Origin: Cacajao melanocephalus
Lineage: Eukaryota > Chordata > Mammalia > Primates > Pitheciidae
Assembly: GCA_963573385.1 (NCBI GenBank)
Contig: CAUYLG010017948.1
Coordinates: 1 to 64,000 of the forward strand
DNA: 64,000 nucleotides
Direction: 5' to 3'
The position numbers were made by a program, and so were the translations under genes. The notes beneath the pieces were generated by a model that was not told the origin of the DNA, did no database searches, and was given only the letters and a program-made list of their open reading frames with translations. Position 1 is the stretch's first letter, and each line of letters begins with the position of its first letter. This document shows, in pieces, positions 58,860 through 64,000 of the stretch.

Positions 58860-59815
58860 TCCAGGTTTCAATAACACCAACAAAAAACAATGAGACAAAG
58901 AAATAGGAAAGCATAACCCATATTTAGGAAAACAAAAGGAGTTGGTTTTTTAAACGGACTCTGAGTGGATCCAGTTGCTAGATTCAACAAACTTTAAAGC
59001 AGTTGTTATGAACAGGTTCAAAGAATTAAGGGAAACCATGTTTAAGGATTTTTTAAAAACTATGATCACAATAATTTTAAATTGGAAATATCAATATAAC
59101 AACAGAAACATTAATTATTAAATGTTTAAAATATTAAATATTAATATTTATGTTTAATATTAATGTTAAATATTAAAAATAACCAAGTGAAAATTCTGGA
59201 ATTGGAAAGTACAATAACTGAAATGATAAATTCACTAGACAGACTTGGTAGTACAACTGAGAAGGCAGAAGAATCAGTAAACATGAAATAGATGCATAGA
59301 ATTATCCAGCTTGAACAATAGAGAGGAAAATTGAAGAAAAATTGGCAGAGACTTGAAGACTTATGAAACAATGTCAAGTGTACCAACCTATATGTAATAG
59401 GAGTGCTAGAAGAAGAAAGAGAAAAAAGAATATTTCAAGAAATAATTTTTGCAATTTTCCCAAATTTAAAAATATACATTAATCTGTAAACCCAAGAAGC
59501 TTAAGAAACCCCAAGCAGGAGACACACAAAGATATCAACACCTAAAAACACCATAGTCAAATTGTTAAAAAGCCATAGAAAAAGAAAAAGCTTGAAAGAA
59601 GCAAGAGAAAAACAACTCATTATATATAGTGGAAAAAAAATACAACAAAAAGCTGACTTGTCAGAAGTAATGGAAGCTAGATGGAAGTGAAACAATATAT
59701 TCAGAATGAAAACACCCACAAAAAACCCTGTCAGCCAAGAATTTTATATCTAAGCAAAACTAACCTTGAAAATGAAAGGAAACTGAAGATACTCATTTCA
59801 CATACTAGAAAAGGC
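58860..59815 (+). mobile_element. Old L1 (L1M) ORF1 region
   Basis: Sense, A-rich. The 3' half shows the ORF1 C-terminal pattern at DNA level: gcaagagaaaaacaactcat, aaaagctgacttgtcagaag, ccaagaattttatatctaag, and further upstream gtgctagaagaagaaagaga. Frames are thoroughly broken. A palindromic AT-rich patch lies at 59,110-59,180. Confidence 0.75.
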
Positions 59816-59824
59816 AAGACTATG

Positions 59825-59995
59825 GGATAGAATGAAGGTCAATGTTTGCCAAGATCAGGGGATTTGGGGGGTAGCCTGGCTTTTTAAAGTGATGGAAATG
59901 TTTCATATCTTGACATTGGTTGCTGTAACAGAATTATACATGAAATTTACATTTCACATTGTAAGTTATACCTCATTAAACTTTTTTAAAAAGAG
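59825..59995 (+). mobile_element. Old L1 (L1M) 3' end
   Basis: aggggatttggggggtagcc, aaagtgatggaaatgtttca, tatcttgacattggttgctg, gtaagttatacctcattaaa match the 3' terminus of L1M elements, as at 29,405. It follows the ORF1 region directly, so ORF2 is missing between them. Confidence 0.75.
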
Positions 59996-60104
59996 TATCT
60001 TCTGTTCAAAAGCTTCTGTGTGCTTCATAAAATGGAGTCCATGACCCCATTTTTTTCTCCCATAACTTTGTTGCTACCATAAGTTTCAGTCTATACCTCC
60101 ATTA

Positions 60105-60258
60105 TTATACTTGACTCACTGTATCAAAATTATCTATTTAAAATCAATCTCTCCCACTTGTTTATAAGCTCCTTTAGCATTAGGAGCACATATCATCAAC
60201 CTTAATATCCCCCAATATATATATCACAGTACCTGATGAAAGTAGGCATTGAAATGTA
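60105..60258 (+). repeat. L2 3' end fragment
   Basis: ttataagctcctttagcatt, caaccttaatatcccccaat, cacagtacctgatgaaagta, ggcattgaaatg follow the L2 3' terminus in sense. Confidence 0.6.
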
Positions 60259-60335
60259 AGTGTTCTGAGACTAGAGCCCAAATCTGGACCAATTGAGGGC
60301 TCTTTCTAATAGGCTATGCTTGTATCTACAAAGTA
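60259..60335 (-). repeat. Weak MIR fragment
   Basis: gactagagcccaaatctgga and ctaataggctatgctt resemble an antisense MIR head. Tentative. Confidence 0.3.
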
Positions 60336-60479
60336 GAGTAAGTAGATGATTTGCCTGAAAAATAAAAGAGAAGCTGACTCAAATAGGAAGATTTCTCGTT
60401 GAGAGAATTAACAGTGACTTGAACAATAAATATATTTTATTATCAAAATAAAAGAAGACAGGGAATTCCTGGTTTAATA

Positions 60480-60860
60480 TCTTAGATCAACAATATCACC
60501 AAGGTCCCAGGCTCAGTCTTTTCTTTCAACTTTGCCATCCTCAGCATTTTGCCTTAGGTTTGTAACTTCATGGTTGCAAGATAGCTACTGCAGATCTGGG
60601 CATCACATACTATAATCACATTCAAGGAAGGAATAAGGGAAAAGTTCAGTGTTGGGGAGGTATCCTTCCAAACTTTCATTTGTCAGGCAATAAAGTATTT
60701 CCTGGACGGTCCTCCAGCAGTTCTGCCCTTATGTCTCATTGGTCAAAAGTCACATGGTCATCTAATTTGCAAGAGGGGCTGGAAAAAGGAGCATTTCTCC
60801 AAGGGATATTGAATTACCATGCACTGGTTTACATCACCAGCTTAGAACACTGATTTAGAC
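60480..60860. repeat. Ancient dispersed repeat, family not named
   Basis: ccaaggtcccaggctcagtc, ccatcctcagcattttgcct, gtaacttcatggttgcaaga, cattggtcaaaagtcacatg follow a common old human repeat, probably the family at 620-960. Confidence 0.5.
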
Positions 60861-61785
60861 TTAACCCCTGGGCTGTGCACATTACCACCTAAACAAAATC
60901 AAGTTGCTGGTAGCAAAGAAGAGGGGAAATGCCCTTGTGGATACAACTGTGTCTGCCACAGAAAGTAATTTTAAAAACCACACTCTTGCTATTTGGAGCT
61001 ATTTCTATTATCACCAAAACAGATTCCTACATGGCAATAATACTGTTGTATCATTAAAAATAATCATCTCTTAAAAGCTTCAAGGGCTATGAGTACAAGG
61101 TCAAGGCTTCAGAGTCTTGACATTAAAGTGAGAACAGCAATCAAAGGATCAATAATGATGCTGTCCTGGTATGGTAATTGTTGATATTTTTAAAAGGTGG
61201 CTGATGAGTATTGACCTCACATGAGTCTTGGAGGTTAAGGCCAATGCAGAGTCAATTCTAGCTTGCTTCCTGAGAAGGGTGAAAGCAAGGAGCAAGACAG
61301 GAAACTCAATGTTTGTTTCAGCTAATTGTATAGAACAACTTGACTCAATGTTGGCAGAACAAAACAAAATGACAAATTTAAAACCCAAATCAAGTTCTTA
61401 CCTTTCTTCCAGCCAACATTTTAACAATGTCCCCTGCCTTTCATCTAAGAGGACCAAGGATAAACAGGACTTGATAAGAGAGACATATACCCGTATCCCT
61501 CCTTAGCCTTGAGCCTAGTGCCATAGTCTCTGCTCATGTTTTTTGAATTCAGTAGGGCAGCACTTTATGAGGTCTACCTTTCATGATGGAGAGCCCTGCC
61601 TGGCTTTTCTTGAAACAGACATTGTAATAAATAAAAATAGCAATGCTTTAAACCCAATGATGACCATATGCACCTGTCCATTTGAAAGAGAAAGACAGGG
61701 GATAAATTTTTTGATTATTTCAAAAAAATTGGTAGTGCTTCCACAATATCCTGATTATTTCATCAATATTCTCCATATTACACTT
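60861..61785. other. Unannotated sequence
   Basis: No named repeat. Overlapping opposite-strand frames at 61,149-61,506 (79 and 92 codons) have no recognisable product. Confidence 0.4.
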
Positions 61786-62103
61786 AAACCAGCAGGCCAG
61801 GCATGGTGACTCATGCTTATAACCCCAGCCCTTTGAGAGGCTGAGATGGGGGATGGCTTGAGCCCAGGAGCTTGAGATCAACCTGGGCAAGAGTGAGACC
61901 CCTGTCTGTACAAAAAAGTTTTTTAAATTACCCAAATGTGGCAGCACATGCTTGTAGTCCCAGCTACTCTGGAGGTTGAGATGAGAGGATTGCCTGAGCC
62001 CAGGGGGTCAAGGCTACAGTAAGCTATGATCATGCTACTGCACTCCAGCTGGGAAATAGAGCAAGACCTTGTCTCAAAAAACAAAAACAAAAAACCCAGC
62101 AGG
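61786..62103 (+). mobile_element. AluJ with TSD
   Basis: Sense dimeric Alu at 61797-62091: ccaggcatggtgactcatgc, ggcttgagcccaggagcttg, ggcagcacatgcttgtagtc, gcttgtagtcccagctactc, gcactccagctgggaaatag, A-tail with aaacaaaaacaa. The target aaaccagcagg (61786-61796) recurs as aaacccagcagg to 62103. Divergence and the gagcccaggag motif fit AluJ. Confidence 0.92.
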
Positions 62104-62789
62104 ATATATTAGAAATCAAACAATAGAGGTTTTAAAATAACATTTTTTTTTAAAAAAGACAAAGGAAGCCCTTTACTAGCTGAAGGGCTACAATAAGAAA
62201 TTTCTATGAATTTTCACTGGAGAGCAAATAATCTAAATTTACAACTATGATTCAAATATTGGGTTTCTGATATAATTTGATGACTTAAAAATTTGTAATT
62301 TTAAAATGTCTTGACTTCAAAAAAATAAAGCATAGAATTTAAAAGATGGAATTTGAAAAAAATGAAATTATAATTTCGGTTTGAGTTGGAGAAGAGGAAG
62401 TAGGGCTATAAAGAATCAAGAATGGGTTTTTTTGTAATTTATTAATCAGTCTCATTATTTGATATCTACACTGAATATTTTGATGTTCTGGCTCAAGGAA
62501 TTAAAACATATATAAACATGGATTCCTTTAATTTGCTCTTCAACCAAAGTTTGATGCAATTTGTTCTTCAATGCAAGTGTTATCTTAGCATAAATATTAA
62601 AATAGAAAACATTATAGTTTAGAAAGCCAAGGCAACATATTCCATTTGGGGGTTAAAGCCTGTGATCAACACTGACACATGAACACATACCATTTCCCTT
62701 TCCCAGCAGTTTTCATTTACTAGAAAGATTTGAAAAATGTCCAGTGGTAGATTAGACTAGCAATCACACTCAAAGACTGTGAATAAAAC
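62104..62789. other. Unannotated AT-rich sequence
   Basis: Nothing recognised. Confidence 0.4.
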
Positions 62790-63090
62790 AGAGAATGACA
62801 GCTGTCTCCTGTTCAATGCCACTTCATTCTGCCAAACCCTGCCTTCCTCAGTTTCCTTCAAAAACCTTGGAGTTATCCGTAAACCATACCATCTATTTAT
62901 CAATCAGCAAATCCTGTTAGTCCTATATTTAAAACATATGCACAATCTACACATCTGCAAACGCCACAGCCAGCCCAGTAGTCCTAGCCTCCATCGTCAC
63001 TACCCCAACCCCTAGATTACTGCAGTAAGTTCCCAACAAGTCTTCTTGCCCTCACCTTTGCTCTTTATTCTGCCATTCATGTTCCTTCTG
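62790..63090 (+). repeat. L2 ORF2 fragment
   Basis: Sense L2: aaccttggagttatccgtaa, aatcagcaaatcctgttagt, tagattactgcagtaagttc, ccaacaagtcttcttgccct. It corresponds to the 3' part of L2 ORF2. Confidence 0.7.
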
Positions 63091-63242
63091 GGAATTCTAT
63101 TTCATATGAGATGGAGGTAAGAGGCCCCTACCATTTCCATTTCGATTCCATTCTAAGAGGTTATTTCCCATGCCAAGTATGAGCAGCCACAGAGCAAATT
63201 CCTAAAGTAAGAGTTATATGACAAATCTTACTGAAAGGCTAT

Positions 63243-63659
63243 TATTATGGACTGTTTTACCCAAAAATTCATTCATTAGAGCCCTAACACCAATGTGATG
63301 GAATTTGGAGGGAAGGTGGGGCCTTTGGGAGGTAATTAGGTTTATTAATAGATAAGTTTATAAGGCTGGAGTCCCATGATGGAATTAGGATCCTTATAAA
63401 GAAGAGGGACCAGAGTGCTCTCTTGGGTTCTCACTCTCTCATTCTCACTCTCTTGCTCTCTAGCTCTCTCTCTGCCATGTGAGAACACAGCACAAAGTGG
63501 CCATGTGCAAGTCAGGAAGAGAGTCCTTACCAGGAATCAAATCTGCTAGTGCCTTGATCTTGGACTCCCCAGCCTCCAGAACTGTGAGAGAAAAAATGTC
63601 TGTCATTTAAGCCACCAAGTCTGTGCCATTTTGTTATAGCAGCCAAGCTGACTAAGACA
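63243..63659 (+). mobile_element. MLT1 LTR (MaLR) with CT-rich insert
   Basis: Sense LTR: attatggactgttttaccca, ggcctttgggaggtaattag, tgatggaattaggatcctta, cctccagaactgtgagagaa, ending gactaagaca. A ctct-rich stretch at about 63,418-63,472 expands the middle. Confidence 0.88.
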
Positions 63660-63794
63660 GCAATTTAATAATTTGTCAAATTGCCTCTTTCACAGAGAAT
63701 TGCTTACAATTTGATGAAAAAGCAAAACACAAACATAGAAGTCAATTCCTGACAGACCTGAAACTGACCTATAGAAAATTGTTCAGAAGCATAC

Positions 63795-64000
63795 TCTACA
63801 CAGCAAAAGAAATAAGCATCAGAGTAAACAGACAACCCACAGAGTGGGAGAAAATCTTCACAAACTATACATTTGACAAGGACTAATATCCAGAATCTGC
63901 AAGGAACTCAAACAAATCAGCAAGAAATAAACAAATAATCCCATCAAAAAGCAGGCAAAGGACATGAATAGACATTTCTCAAAAGAAGATATAGAAACAG
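63795..64000 (+). mobile_element. L1 ORF2 fragment running off the window
   Basis: Sense L1 ORF2, region after the reverse transcriptase: acacagcaaaagaaataagc, cagacaacccacagagtggg, aaggactaatatccagaatc, aaaagcaggcaaaggacatg. It is well conserved with L1PA/L1PB. The 5' truncation point is about 63,790; the 3' end lies outside. Confidence 0.85.

Overview
The window is ordinary nuclear DNA of a primate, most likely human or another ape. The evidence is the abundance of Alu elements (AluJ, AluS and a Y-like copy, plus free Alu monomers), primate-age L1 copies, and many MaLR/ERVL solo LTRs (THE1, MST, MLT1, MLT2) on a background of mammal-wide repeats (MIR, L2, hAT-Charlie MITEs). It is AT-rich and CpG-poor. 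I found no protein-coding gene, rRNA, tRNA, CRISPR array or bacterial-type operon. Every long open frame is either inside a retrotransposon, antisense to one, made by a simple repeat, or short enough to be chance. It reads as intergenic or deep intronic sequence.

Layout. 1-8.6 kb: L1 tails, MIR and L2 pieces, a solo LTR inside a MIR, an Alu monomer and MLT1 LTRs. 8.6-12.7 kb: mostly unique DNA around an MLT1 LTR that carries a small internal inversion, plus one 93-bp stretch that looks like an exon. 12.7-19.5 kb: three solo LTRs of different families, an MLT1, AluJ, an Alu monomer in a MIR, a palindromic MITE-like element and a tandem pair of Alus. 19.9-29.6 kb: L1 with an Alu in its tail, THE1/MSTA, a (CA)24 tract, MLT1, an MLT2-type HERV-L LTR, an MSTB splitting a MIR, and hAT MITEs. 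29.9-36.7 kb: Alu monomer, L2 pieces, two old MLT1 LTRs, AluS. 36.7-44.3 kb: the dominant structure, a near full-length L1 on the minus strand nested inside an MST LTR and itself hosting a THE1 LTR and an AluS. 44.3-55.8 kb: MLT1C, MIRs, MER5A, AluS, a truncated L1, L2, hAT elements. 55.8-64 kb: old L1M fragments, a GA-rich tract, MLT1 LTRs, AluJ, L2, and a younger L1 fragment running off the right edge.

Nothing here works together as a pathway. What the sequence preserves is an insertion history. Target-site duplications (TSDs) and interrupted older repeats give the order of events at several places. The observations most worth a second look are the rearrangement scars: the inverted segment in the MLT1 at 10.4 kb, an inverted copy of flanking DNA beside the Alu pair at 19.5 kb, a perfect hairpin at 54.3 kb and an imperfect 115-bp palindrome at 18.0 kb. 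I did not find a previously undescribed biological system. Repeat family names come from recalled consensus sequences and were not checked by any search; boundaries without a stated TSD are accurate to about 10-30 bases.
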